Assembly: GCA_007922195.1 (NCBI GenBank)
Contig: ML682008.1
Coordinates: forward strand, 8,907,653 to 8,971,652
Direction: 5' to 3'
Length of the DNA: 64,000 nt
From: Podocnemis expansa
Lineage: Eukaryota; Chordata; Testudines; Podocnemididae
The notes below the pieces were generated by a model, which worked only from the letters and a program-made list of their open reading frames with translations, searched no databases and had not been told where the DNA came from. Positions 1 to 10,798 of the stretch are shown in pieces (position 1 is the first letter of the stretch; each line of letters opens with the position of its first letter). The translations under genes were made by a program, and so were the position numbers.

Positions 1-924
1 CCTGATTTTTTTTTAATCAAATGGCCAAATTAATGGATACAGAAATTTTAGGGAGATTTTATATATGTAGGCTTTAGCTAAGCAGCTGTTACAGTATACC
101 TCTTGGAATCATGTATGAAAAATTTACATTAGATGGAATATGACTTTTATTGCATAGAATGAAAATTGACTTAAGATCTGACTAAAAAGCAATGGCAAAT
201 AGTGATATGTGAACATGAAGAGAACAAGAGATATTCAGGAGGTGCTAAAGTAGTAGGATGTAGTCTCGTTTTATTGAGCATCACTATTAATAACTGGAAG
301 AGATGAGATAAACCACACATTGTTTTAAGTGGCAGATTAGGATAAATGGGAAGGTACTGTGTAATGAGAAATAATATGAGGGGGAACTAAAGAGGTTAGA
401 ATTACAACAAAACAGAATTTAATATGGGGAAAATGCAAAGTAACATTTCTCTGGAGGAAAATTATTGAAAATGTAGATCTTCGATGGGAAGAAGAGAGTG
501 GAATAAAGTAATGCTTTAATGTGCTAGCAATAGTAAACAGCAAATAAAATATGATCTTATAATGCAATACAGTGGTTAAAAACCTTCAGGAGCAATAAAC
601 TGCGACGGATAAAGATGTTTGTCTTTCTGTAGAACATCCTCTTAGTCATTGCTTTGCCAGGCATGCATGCTATCTATCTGTTCATCTGTCTCTCTATGAA
701 AAGCTTTGCAAAGCGAAATGCAAGAGGGCAATGGTCTACGAGAACTGGAAAGTGAACAGCAATAAACACCAAAGAAATTTTCATCATAATACCAAAGATG
801 TAGGTAGGAGAAATGGGTCAAACTAAGGCTAATGAAAATTAAGGCTGAATGTCAGAAAATACTTCCTAGCACAGATTTATTAGACCCTCAAACAGTCTGC
901 TGCAGGAAATTGTGGTGTCTCTTA

Positions 925-1381
925 GGCTATGTCTACACGGCACTTTTATTTCGAAATAACACTCGTTATTTCGAAATAAAAGAAATTAGGTCTACACAAC
1001 GTTTTCTTATTTTGAAAGGACGGATCCCATCCTTTCAAAATAAGAATCATCATTTTGAAAAAGTAAAACCTGGCCCCCCCTCGAAACAACCGTTATTTTG
1101 GAAGGGATATTTTGAAATAATGCCGTTTAGACCTGTTCTTTCGAAACAACACCATGTAGACCTGTTGTTTTGAAAGAACTGTTCGAAACAACAGGTCCAA
1201 ATGGCTTTATTTCAAAATAACCATTTTGAAATAACAGCCGTTTGGATTGCAGGCTTTCCCTTAATTCGAATTAACATTTTGTTAATTCGAATTAACTTAT
1301 TTCAAAATAAGGATTTTATTTCGAAGTGGGTTATTTCGAAAGGGGTTCTTTCGAAATAAAAGTTACTGTGTAGACATAGCC
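925..1381. mobile_element. TTCGAA-rich MITE, copy A (457 bp)
   Basis: A non-autonomous DNA transposon. The left end reads GGCTATGTCTACAC and the right end is its complement, extending into a longer inverted repeat through CACTTTTATTTCGAAA. It is flanked by TTA at 922-924 and 1382-1384, a 3-bp target duplication. The interior is a patchwork of TTTCGAAATAA and TTAATTCGAATTAA palindromes, with about nine TTCGAA sites. It has no transposase, so it depends on an enzyme encoded elsewhere. A 3-bp TTA duplication suggests the PIF/Harbinger superfamily, but the other copies do not keep to TWA. The 113-codon open frame across it is an artefact. Confidence 0.88.
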
Positions 1382-2719
1382 TTATTGTACAGAGTCATCC
1401 AAAGCCAAACTGGAAAAAGGAATGGAGCAATTTAATTCAGGGAACAACAGAAATGAGAGAGAATGTTTCTTTCATGAAAATTTATCTTTCCACCTATTCG
1501 TTGTTCCAACATGACAGAAAAACAGATTTTGTGACCAATTCAGATAAGATAAACTCAATATGAAACAAATATTCTAGCAACTTTTATCTAAACTGCTATG
1601 ATTCTAAAATATTTAATCTATGACGGATGAAAACAATGTGCACCTCTTCATTACTTTTTGGATTTCATCTTTAGTTTTCTTATTTGGAGGCAGGATGACA
1701 ATTGAAATATAGCTTCATTTTATTTCATTACTCTGTGCATCATGTCTTTAGCTTCTCATTTTTACTAAGTCTAAGACCAGTGTATGATTCTTAAGTTATT
1801 TGCTGAAGGACAAGAGATTTTGTGGTGCATGCATTTTGGGGGGTTTTGTCAGTTATTCATGCATGTTGGCCTACTATTTTTAACTTGGTCTCTGGCATGA
1901 TGATATGATGCAGTGTCACAGGTCCAGTTTCAGAAGGGACTTACCTCTCTCTGGTCAAAATAATCTTATCCTTACTGTTATGGAGAAAGGGCGGACATTA
2001 GTTCAGAGGTATATTCATAACAGATGCCAGTATCTTCTGGCGGTTCATTTCATGGCAAAAACTCCAAGCCCTCAGTTTCAGCACATGAGTAGAATGGACG
2101 TTTAAAAGAAATAATAAGTAGTGGGGGAGAACAAGTAGTATCCAAAATATAGCATTTGGTAAGTCTTTGGGACCTTCTTTTAACCAACAATGAGGATGTG
2201 TAAGACAAGTCGCAAAGAACCCAGTGTTTGACCAACTGGAGAGGAAGAAGGACCCCTGAATTTCCAGTGTATTCGCCTTATTCCTTCTAATGCAACATTA
2301 GTAATTCATGTTTGTCTGACATCATCATTTCACATGGTTGTTCCATCTCTAGAGAAAACCAGAGAGTATTTTGGAAGAATTTCAGGGGTAGGTCTAACAG
2401 GTGATCAGGTCAACACTTGTCCACACCATCTAATCTAAGAAAGTGTGTTGATGTTCAGGGAGAACATTTTATCAAGTACAGTAGCAGCCTAGCTAAGCTT
2501 CTTCCTTCCTGCAGTTAAAGTTCTTCCACTATTATCCCCCTGCCAGCCAGCTGAGTTCTAATCATGGGCTGACCTCTCTCCCAAACCCCTCCTTATGTCT
2601 ACTTTTTTAGTCCTGGGGGGAGGGAAGAGAAAGTCACTTATACTCCTCTGCTTGAGGTAGAAATCACATGGCTTTCTCCACTGATGGGACATAAAAGAAG
2701 ACTTAAGATACGAGGTTAG

Positions 2720-3220
2720 AATATTGGAGGTAAAGAAACCAAAACTTGATGTGGTGGAAATCATGGTCCCCATCTCCTCACTGGAGAGTAAGGGAAAAAT
2801 GGAGGACTGCTCTTCTGAGACAGAGAGACAGTATGTTTGTTTGTTTATATGTATGCAAATAACAGCATGGCTGAATGAGTGGAGACAATGGAGGTGGAGA
2901 CAGCTGAGGGAATGAATAGGGGAGATGCTAGGAAGGAGACAAAAGAGAAAACAGTGAAAGTAATGACGGACAAAGAGGGAAGGACAGAGCAATGGGAAGC
3001 AGAGAGAATATGATGAAAAGAGAAAGGGAAATACTGAGAGATCAAGACAAAGAAGAAAGAGACAGAGAAATAAGCAAGATAAAGGACTATTTAATCTACA
3101 GAAAAAATATAATGGAGGGAAAGACACTGAAAGGCAAAAGAGTTTCCAGAATACTTAAGAACAAAGAGTAGATAAAAGGAAAATCAGAGAAGGAAAAGAA
3201 AGGAAGAACAAAACCAAGAT
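2720..3220 (+). repeat. Purine-rich tract
   Basis: Over roughly 500 bases the + strand is dominated by A and G, especially 2880-3220 (GGAGACAGAGA, AAAGAGAAA, GACAGAGAAA words), without a fixed period. The 189-codon antisense frame across it, rich in S, L, F and C, is a compositional artefact. Confidence 0.75.
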
Positions 3221-3798
3221 AGAGTAAGTATTTTCTTTATTTATAGATATTCTAATGCAAAAATGCCAACAAATCTTTCTTGATTCTATTTCTCTGTACA
3301 TACACACACCTAGCAAATTGAGAGGGATTGGTTTTTCTGGGCTGCACAAAAAATAGTACCCAGATTACTTGCACCTAGCTACCCAGTTTTGCTTTGTCAC
3401 CTTCCTTTCCTCATTCAGCTCACACCTCATGCTCATCCTCTCTAGCAACCTGTATGGGACATGGTGAGAGGTGCTCCGATAGTAGGAGATAAGAGTTCAG
3501 AGGATGCCCCCAGAAGTCAATTGATGTGCACATGGATAGTATGCTAGCTTCAGTCCAACTATCTCCGTAAATAGTTCTTAATGAAGAGCCAGGTCAATTT
3601 TTAAAGTACAAAGTCTTTTCACAATATTATGCATGAAATACATTGGCCATGGGTAATCTGAGGAGACCTATGGAGGGGAAGAACTGTGATTAAGAGGCAA
3701 GCAAAGTAGTATTTGTCAAAAAGAGAAAACAGAAAAGAAGGAGGGACTAAGACTACTAGGTATTCATTAGGTGCCAGAAATAATGCTGAAAAAACTAG

Positions 3799-3920
3799 TT
3801 TCCAAAGGGATAGCCGTGTTAGTCTAGTCCAGTAAAAAAACAACAAGCAGTTGTGTGGCACTTTAAGACTAAATCTGTTAGTCTTAAAGTGCCACACAAC
3901 TGCTTGTTGTTTTTTTACTG
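3799..3920 (+). mobile_element. Fold-back SINE-like retroposon, short hairpin copy
   Basis: A head (CCAAAGGGATAGCCGTGTTAGTCTA region, 3802-3829) is followed by a 43-bp arm (3830-3872), a 5-nt loop ATCTG, and a perfect inverted copy of the arm (3878-3920). Flanks TGAAAAAACTAG (3787-3798) and TGAAAATACTAG (3919-3930, overlapping the arm by two bases) look like a target duplication with one mismatch. The head is the same as in the elements near 15.8, 28.3 and 54.2 kb. Confidence 0.82.
3830..3920. repeat. Perfect 43-bp inverted repeat with 5-nt loop
   Basis: Each arm reads, in its own direction, CAGTAAAAAAACAACAAGCA through TTTAAGACTAA with no mismatch, including the run of seven A against seven T. 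A transcript of either strand would form a 43-bp stem. Confidence 0.97.
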
Positions 3921-4089
3921 AAAATACTAGAACAGTTGATAGATGTGTTTGAAGGGTACTATAACCCCAGATGGAATGAGACTGTACAGAGATGCTCTGT
4001 TTTTGCCTGAAACAAGCAGAAGAAGGTTAAGTTACAGAACTGAGAATTCTGGCATCCATGCAGTAACTTTGGAGACTTTAAAGATTCCC

Positions 4090-4313
4090 CAGGGGTGTCA
4101 AACTTGTGTTCCAAAGGCTGCATGCAACCCCTAAAGTTATTTCTTGTGGTCCACAACGACACTATCACTATCAATAGTTGCAATACCGTTGTATTAAAAG
4201 GTTTCAGTGGTGCAGCCCTTGGCTACTGTACTGGTCGTCATGCGTGGTGCGGCCCTTGGGCTAACATGCTTGTCCCATGCAGACCTCCTGGTGATTTGAG
4301 TTTGACACCCCTG
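4090..4313. mobile_element. Small hAT-like non-autonomous DNA element (224 bp)
   Basis: Perfect 14-bp terminal inverted repeats, CAGGGGTGTCAAAC and GTTTGACACCCCTG, are characteristic of hAT (Charlie-type) derivatives. The body contains TGCGGCCCTTGG-type words usual in these elements. The 8-bp flanks do not match cleanly, so the target duplication has decayed or the boundary shifted. Confidence 0.72.
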
Positions 4314-5732
4314 TGTAAAGACAAGATCATGTGTGGGACGCATGATTCCAGCTTTCAGAGATTGTTGCAAGAGAGAGACCATTGTGTAAACCAGGGCTAA
4401 GAGATGTTATCACTTCGAGTTTATAGCAATTCACACAGCGGAATTTCATCCACTGCTAGGTGATAGGGCAATGCAAGCCATGGATTTGATCATAGTACCA
4501 TACCAGAATATCATCAATGTGAGAAAGGAGGGAGAGCAGTCACTTGGGCGGGGGGGGGGTCCTGTCCTGAATTCTAACGGAGTAAAGTTACATCTTTCAA
4601 GGAGATGGACAGCTACAGGGCAAACTGATTTCAGAAACAGACCCATATATGCAGCTGGTCAGACTACCAACAGGAAGACTTCCATTAGTTCTTGGAGAGC
4701 CACTGAAAGATGAATTGGCAAGCCTGGACAGAAGAAACATAATTACACCCATTGAAACAAGCAGATAGTGAAGCACTAGTCTGGCACAGGTGTACCCGTG
4801 GTGGAGTACATACAAACCAATAATTTATCTACATTAAAAGTGTTCACTCATGGTGATATCAAGAATGATTCTGATATATTGAGCTATAGGGGCCATGCTG
4901 CCTTTGTCATATCTTTTGGCAGATATCACCGAGTACAAAGGCTTGTGGGCATCAGCTCTGCCTAAGAGATTTTCCATTGTAAATTGAACTAGGAACTGGA
5001 AGGTCTGCCACTAGCAGGACAGTAGCTGATGGCATCCTTGGGAAAGAGCAAGGCATCCAGGAAAGCAAGTTGCAACATTCTATGAAGTTCCATGAGTTGT
5101 ATGTGAGGCTGAATGCAGATCAGCTGAAGCTGACAACTGCAGTTTCCTACACTGAGTATCTGCTGACTGAGGGACTCAGGCCAGGACCTAAGAAGTCCAG
5201 AGTTACTAAGAAATGCTCAGACCACAGGATCTGAAGGGAGTTCAGTGACTCATGGAGATAGCCAACTGTTCTCCTAGATTCTGCACACAGCGTCCTAGAT
5301 CCTGTGAGCCCTTGAGAGTTAACCGACAATGCTGCAGTGTGGTCAGAGATCCAAAACCAGGCATTTGGAAGAGTAAAGAAGATTGTAAGTGAACCACTTC
5401 GTCTAAAGATCTGTACCCTGCAGAGCAGCTAGCACTACAGTTCAGTGCCTCAGCTGGAGACCTTGTAAGGCCCAGCAAGTCTAGAAGCCAAGCCTGAAGA
5501 ACTGTCAAGCATCAGACAGCACCATTCTTCCCCACAACAGCAGATGGAACCAGCTTGTGCTCTATTACTCAGAACCCACTGGGGACACAAACCATTGGAA
5601 GTCCCACCTTAAAGAGGCTGAGAGTTAGCAGCCTCAAGGCTTCTATTTGGCTCTTCATCTTGTATAAAATCACAGGGCAATGCAGGAGGTGTCCAGGTAT
5701 AACCCACGTGCCTAAAAGGGAAAAATCTCTTT

Positions 5733-6154
5733 GGGTATGTCTACACAGCACTTTTATTTCGAAATAACACTGGTTATTTCGAAATAAAAGAGATTAGGGC
5801 CACACAACGTTTTCTTATTCGAAATGATGGGATCCGTCATTTCGAAATAAGAACAGTTGTTTTGAAACAGCTTAAACCCCAATAGTTTCGAAACGGCTGT
5901 TATTTCAAAATGGTTATTTGAAATAAGGCCGTTTGGACATGTTACGAAACAGCACCATTGTTTTGAAACAACTGTTTCGAAACAACATGTCCAAATGGCC
6001 GTATTTCAAAATAACCATTTCAAAATAACAGCTGTTTTGATAGCAGGCTTTCCCTTATTTTGAAATAAGTCACTTCGAAATAAGGGTTTTATTTCGAAAT
6101 CAGTCATTTTGAAATGACTGATTTTGAAATAAAACTTTGTGTGTAGACATAGCC
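5733..6154. mobile_element. TTCGAA-rich MITE, copy B, inserted in the LTR (422 bp)
   Basis: The ends are GGGTATGTCTACAC and GTGTAGACATAGCC, flanked by TTT at 5730-5732 and 6155-6157. The interior has TTTCGAAATAA and TGTTTCGAAACAA palindromes and an inner inverted repeat built on GTTTGGACATGT / ACATGTCCAAA. The LTR sequence resumes on both sides, which dates this insertion after the LTR. Confidence 0.88.
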
Positions 6155-6677
6155 TTTCAGGGATCCCTTACGGCTGGGTTACGTTGCTGGGCAGAGTTTG
6201 CAGCCCAGAAACCAGAACCTTCTGGTAAGAGGTGTGGGAGGACATTGAGCAGGCTCCACAAGTTTTATTGTTATGCCGGAGTTGCTTGCCCAGGGAGAAG
6301 CAAACAGAGAGAGCTGCAGAGTCCATGTGCTCAGGGACTGAGTGAAAGGAGCTGAGTGAGAGTGGACTGCAGGATGTTTTCTCCCTGCTTTGGACAGTTT
6401 TGCAGGGGAATTGTCTGCAATAGAACTGAGAGCTGGATGTCCAGGGACCTGACTGTGTGGTGCTGGCTACACAGGAGGAAGAAAGGACTGCATGGCATTC
6501 GCCTGAAGATTCCTGCAGCTAGAGATGATGAGGATCTCCGGTTTTGCATTTAAGCCTCAAGGACTTAAAGGACTACAATTGAGATAAGGGTGACTCCACC
6601 TGAACATTGGGATGCCTGGGTTTCTTACTGTTTTGTTTAAATTTATCATGTTTTCGTAGAATAAGGTTTGATTGGTT

Positions 6678-6683
6678 AATAAA
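6678..6683 (+). promoter_or_regulatory. AATAAA polyadenylation signal of the LTR
   Basis: AATAAA occurs in GGTTAATAAAGTTC, and the counterpart LTR keeps it as TTTATT at 59794-59799 on the + strand. Conservation between two diverged copies supports it as the LTR signal. Confidence 0.6.
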
Positions 6684-7984
6684 GTTCTTTGTTATGTTTC
6701 TGCTGAGTAGTAGTTTAATGTGGGATGGGAACTCTGAGCAGTCTTTGCTGTGAGTCCTGAACAGACCGGATCCTGGCTCTCCAGCTGCTTTCTGCAGGGG
6801 TTTCTCTGTAAGGCACTGGAGAGGGGCAAGTGAATGAATTTGAGCCCACCCTAGCAGGTTACATAGGCACCAGTGTGGGTCTTCTGTAGTTGATAGGGTC
6901 ATTACCACTCTTGAATTCTTGGCTCTAAGCTCAGCTTGACTTGGACTTTAGCTCCTGACCCAGACCTTGAAACCTGACGTAGACTCTCATGCTGGGTCCT
7001 GACGGCCCTTCTTAGAATCTTGGCACACTGAAGCAAAGCAGAAGCCCATAGCATTGTCTGATTAAGCCTTGATAGCAAAAATTCCCAAACAAAAAAGAAG
7101 ATACTAGCTGTGGTTTTTGGAATGACACTATTCCATCAGTTCACCTTTGGGTAGTAGGGGGATGTGCAGTCTGGTCACTCCAGCAGTATGTGGTGAAGAT
7201 AAGGTATTGGCCAGGAAAGTCACTTCAGATCGCAGGTACAACAAGGGCATACCTTTTTTGGTAGATCATAGAGTCTGTCTGCTGTTTCACACAACCATTT
7301 ATTGACATGCTACAATACCTTCTCATCTCTGATGGGAGGCTCCAGGCAACCCAGCACCGAACTGAACAAGAGTAGTTAAGACTTGAGGACTGGCCAGATC
7401 TCAAGAAGCAAGTGCCACAGGAGGTATCTCCTGACAACCAGGTGAGGGATAAGCTGTAGGTGTATGCAAGATGGAGGTTTTGTAAAAAGAGGTCCGAGTA
7501 GAAACTCTAGCAGATTTATGAGCTCATATTGTGAGACAGACACACACTTCATATGTAGGAACAGAGGCATGCCCGAGACAAGCCTGGGTGTGTATCTACA
7601 GGCCAGAGATGAAGGCCCAGTTGAGAGCATACCTGGAACAGAGAGATGAAAGGAAAGAGTATAATGCTTAGCAACAGAAGGAGATTATATCCCTTCTCAG
7701 GAAATCCCAATTAGATCTTGCAAAAATGTTGGGACAGACAAATTCCCTTTTAATGACAGGAACTGGCAGTAGATTAGTGCTCTGGCTTTTGGGAAGATTG
7801 TGATATGGTAGGGTACGTTCCAGACCAATGAGTAGCTGTGGCATCCCTGCCCTGTAACTTGGAATGCCCTTTACAAGGCCCTTCTTCTGTAGCCTCCAAC
7901 CTGGACTGTTCACAAACAACCTCCAGCATGAAAGCCTTTCCCAGCTTTGCCTCTGTGTGTTGCAACTAGCCAGCCACACCTTGG

Positions 7985-8640
7985 CTTTTCCCAACCTTAA
8001 AGATTATCACAGAGTGATCCCAGTATAGTCCCACTTTCTGATTTTCCTCCAGAAATTTATGTCCTGCTCTGTTCATGGACAGTAAAGATACATTGAGTCT
8101 GTTAGTCTTTCAGGGAATAATATGCCACAACTTGTTATCCCAGAGGGAATTATTTCAACTTGCACATCATGTATTAGATAAAACAAGCATTTTAACTACA
8201 AAGAAAGAGAAAGTTTAAGTGAATAGAAGTAATGAGGCATAAAATTCAAAAGTCATTAGAAGAAAAATAAAGGTTAAATGTTTACAGGCATCTAACTTAA
8301 GAAAGTATAATAGATTCAAATCAAAATTTTCTCACCACATGTTTTCAGAAGTCTTACTGATCAAGATCTTTGGTTCAGGACCCCCCCGCCCAGTCCAAAG
8401 GCTGATTCCTTTATCTCCTCAGGTACAGTGCATATGACAGGCAGGGAGAGAAACAGTGATGTCTTGGGGGCGTCTGCCCCTTCTTTTTATAGCCCTTTCT
8501 AATAGAAGCATTTCCAGCCGGGAGCGAGGCAACAAACAGTCTATATAGAAGGGAATTCCATGCTGTTGCTTTTCTAAACGGCAGATTTTTGCCCCACCCC
8601 TTTTCCTGCCAAAGAAAGGAGATTTAGCAGGTAATAGTCC
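7985..8640 (-). mobile_element. LTR-like block with a TATA motif
   Basis: Read on the minus strand, the block has a TATAAAAAG motif (8483-8491), a downstream GC-richer leader and an AT-rich remainder. The texture is that of a retroviral LTR common in turtle genomes. Its outer limits were not found, and the right part is hidden by the SINE inserted at 8645. It could instead be another middle-repetitive element. Confidence 0.38.
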
Positions 8641-8644
8641 ATCA

Positions 8645-9199
8645 AAAAAAACAAACAAACAAGGAGTCATGTGGAACTTTGGGTATGTCCACACATCTCT
8701 TTTATTTCAAAATAACACTGGTTATTTTGAAACAAAAAAGATTAGGTCCACACGACGTTTTCTTATTTTGAAATGACAGGTGCTGTCATTTCGAAATAAG
8801 AACCGTCATTTCGAAAGAGCTTAAACCCCATTCATTTCAAAACAGCTGTTATTTCAAAACGGTTATTTCGAAATAACGCCGTTTGGACATGTAGTTTCGA
8901 ACAACACCATTGTTTTGAAACAACTGTTTAGCAACAACATGTCCAAACGGCGTTATTTCAAAATAACCGTTTTGAAATAACAGCCATTTCAATAGCAGGC
9001 TTTCCCTTAATTCAAATTAACATTTTCTTAATTCGAATTAATTTATTTTGAAATAAGGACTTTATTTCGAAATAACTCATTTCAAAATAACATTTCAAAA
9101 TAACGATCTATTTGTGGACATAGCCTTTAAGACTAACAGATTTATTTTTCGCATGAGCTTTCATGGGAGAAAATCCCACTTCATCAAATGCTTCAAACG
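8645..9199 (-). mobile_element. 5'-truncated fold-back-family SINE carrying MITE copy C
   Basis: One arm of the fold-back retroposon family, ACAAACAAGGAGTC through AATCCCACTTCATCAAATGC, is split by MITE copy C. The 8-bp target duplication GTCCATCA flanks it at 8637-8644 and 9200-9207. The head is absent. Read on the minus strand it is a 5'-truncated copy ending in TTTGTTTGTTTTTTT, which sets the likely transcription direction of the family. Confidence 0.82.
8681..9125. mobile_element. TTCGAA-rich MITE, copy C, inserted in a SINE-like element (445 bp)
   Basis: The ends are GGGTATGTCCACAC and TGTGGACATAGCC, so the substituted C/G in the tip is matched on both sides. It is flanked by TTT at 8678-8680 and 9126-9128. 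Removing the element and one TTT restores ACTTTAAGACTAA, the sequence found uninterrupted in a related element near 3859. The interior resembles copy B, including the GTTTGGACATGT / ACATGTCCAAAC inner pair. Confidence 0.9.
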
Positions 9200-10771
9200 G
9201 TCCATCAGCCTTACCTACATTTGGCTGTGGAATCAGCTTGCCCTTTGTCTCTGAGAAACTGGTTTGACATATATCTGGAAAACATACTTTTAGTCATGAT
9301 TTTAGCTGACATTTATAATTCACTTACAATGCTGCTGCAAACATTATGCTATGATATTATTGATCAAGAAATTGATGTTTTAAATGATACCTCAAAAGAC
9401 ATGCCTTGTACAAAAATGATTACAATAGTGTGTAGGGTGTGAACATGGGTGTATTCTGTCACAGAGAATGGGCTATATGGACAACACGCAGGTAAGAATC
9501 CACAAATCAATGGGACTCCAGAGTCTGTAACAGAGAGATCTGAGAGAGTGATGGCAAAGGTGAAAGACTGGGAAGGATACCTACCTGATAGTGTTGGACC
9601 ATGGTAGTGAACCATGCCAAGAACTAGAGAGTAGTCCAGCACATAGACATGGGGCAGAGAACTAATGCTCTCCAGCGAGGGGTAATCAGCTGCATCTCAG
9701 CAAAGGAACAACTGATGATACACAGGAACAATTGAGAGGGCCCGGCTAGGCAAGTAGCCTGCTACAACAAAGGAGCTGAAGACCTCAGGACACCTCTACA
9801 CATGTTAGGAGGTCTGGGGCCAATCACCAAATAGCCACACAAAGCAATAGCAAAAGGCTGTTGTCCAATCTGCAGTGCCACACAAGTCATGTGAGGTAGC
9901 TACAAAATCAGGACAGCAGTGGAGACAAAATCAAAGCCAGTTATGGAGTAATAGTAGAGTCCTGACAGACAGACAGGGCCAAAGCCAGGACCAGGAGGAC
10001 ATAGAAAGAGCCTCATCCATCATTCAGAAGAAATATGGTATGTAGCTTATATGCTGAGGACCATTGGGACGTCACCCAACTGAATGAAGGCAGAAGTAGT
10101 GTGGAAGCAAGTCTCCTACCAACAACAGTAACACAAACAAGAAGTGGAAAACTTCAAAGACAAGCATACTTGAAGAACTAGGAGGCCTAACATGCCACAG
10201 TGCAATGGCAGAAAAGGCTATCTTTCCAAGGTGAGCAATGCATTAATAAAATCAGAACCCAGCAAGTCATCAACTTCATGCACAAAAGCTACAACAGCAA
10301 AAACAGAAATTGTGAAAAGTTATTGCAACCTTCACAGAACTTGGAGGGAGGAGCATGGGTTACAGAAAGGAAGAATCTGGAGAAAGCTTCTGTCTGTGTA
10401 AATGGATAGAATGCTAGCTGCGGTTGCAGCATCTCTGTAAATTGTTTTCTTAATAAAATGTTAATTTACTTTTACAAGTATGGAATCCTTTCATGTTTAT
10501 TACCCAGGAAGTCTCCATCTTTTATCTCACTTCTTTCATTTTCCCATTCCTTTCTACTTCTGCATCTTACTTCTCAGCTCCATGCAATGTTCTATTACTG
10601 CGCCTTAGTTCATTTGCTCTCTGGGTCCTACTCCTTAGATCTACTCTAGAAAAATTTAAAATTGTCAGATTTCTTTTATTTTTCTCATCTCAGAGTTATA
10701 TTAGCTTTTGTGTAACATCTGAATGAACACTTTGATCATCATTATTTCTAGGCAAAACAATCACTCTTTCA

Positions 10772-10798
10772 TTGGTTGGTTGGTTGGTTGGTTGGTTC
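10772..10798. repeat. (TTGG)n microsatellite
   Basis: About six and a half tandem TTGG units, ending at GTTCG. Confidence 0.9.

Larger units (their letters stand above)
5698..6863 (+). mobile_element. Solo LTR of an endogenous retrovirus-like element, interrupted by a MITE
   Basis: The ends are TATAAC (degenerate TGTAAC) and GGTTACA, matching the TGTAAC/GTTACA ends of a second copy at 59603-60389 in the opposite orientation. Without the inserted MITE (5733-6154 plus one 3-bp duplication) it is about 741 bp. An AATAAA signal lies at 6678-6683, as expected for a retroviral R region. The flanks CAGG/TAGG may be a decayed 4-bp target duplication. Long stretches align by eye to the second copy, for example around CTGCTGGGCAG, GATGTTTTCTCCCT and TTAATAAAGTTC. 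No viral protein remnant sits beside it, so it is probably a solo LTR. Confidence 0.72.

Noticed and set aside
832..1173. 113-codon open frame near MITE A
   Set aside because: Most of it runs through TTTCGAAATAA palindromes of the transposon; a shadow frame.
1081..1400. CRISPR-like or satellite array suggested by recurring TTCGAA words
   Set aside because: The words are irregularly spaced, inverted and bounded by transposon ends with a 3-bp duplication. The genome is vertebrate.
2558..3127. 189-codon antisense open frame
   Set aside because: It is the complement of the purine-rich tract and encodes a Ser/Leu/Phe/Cys-rich string produced by composition.
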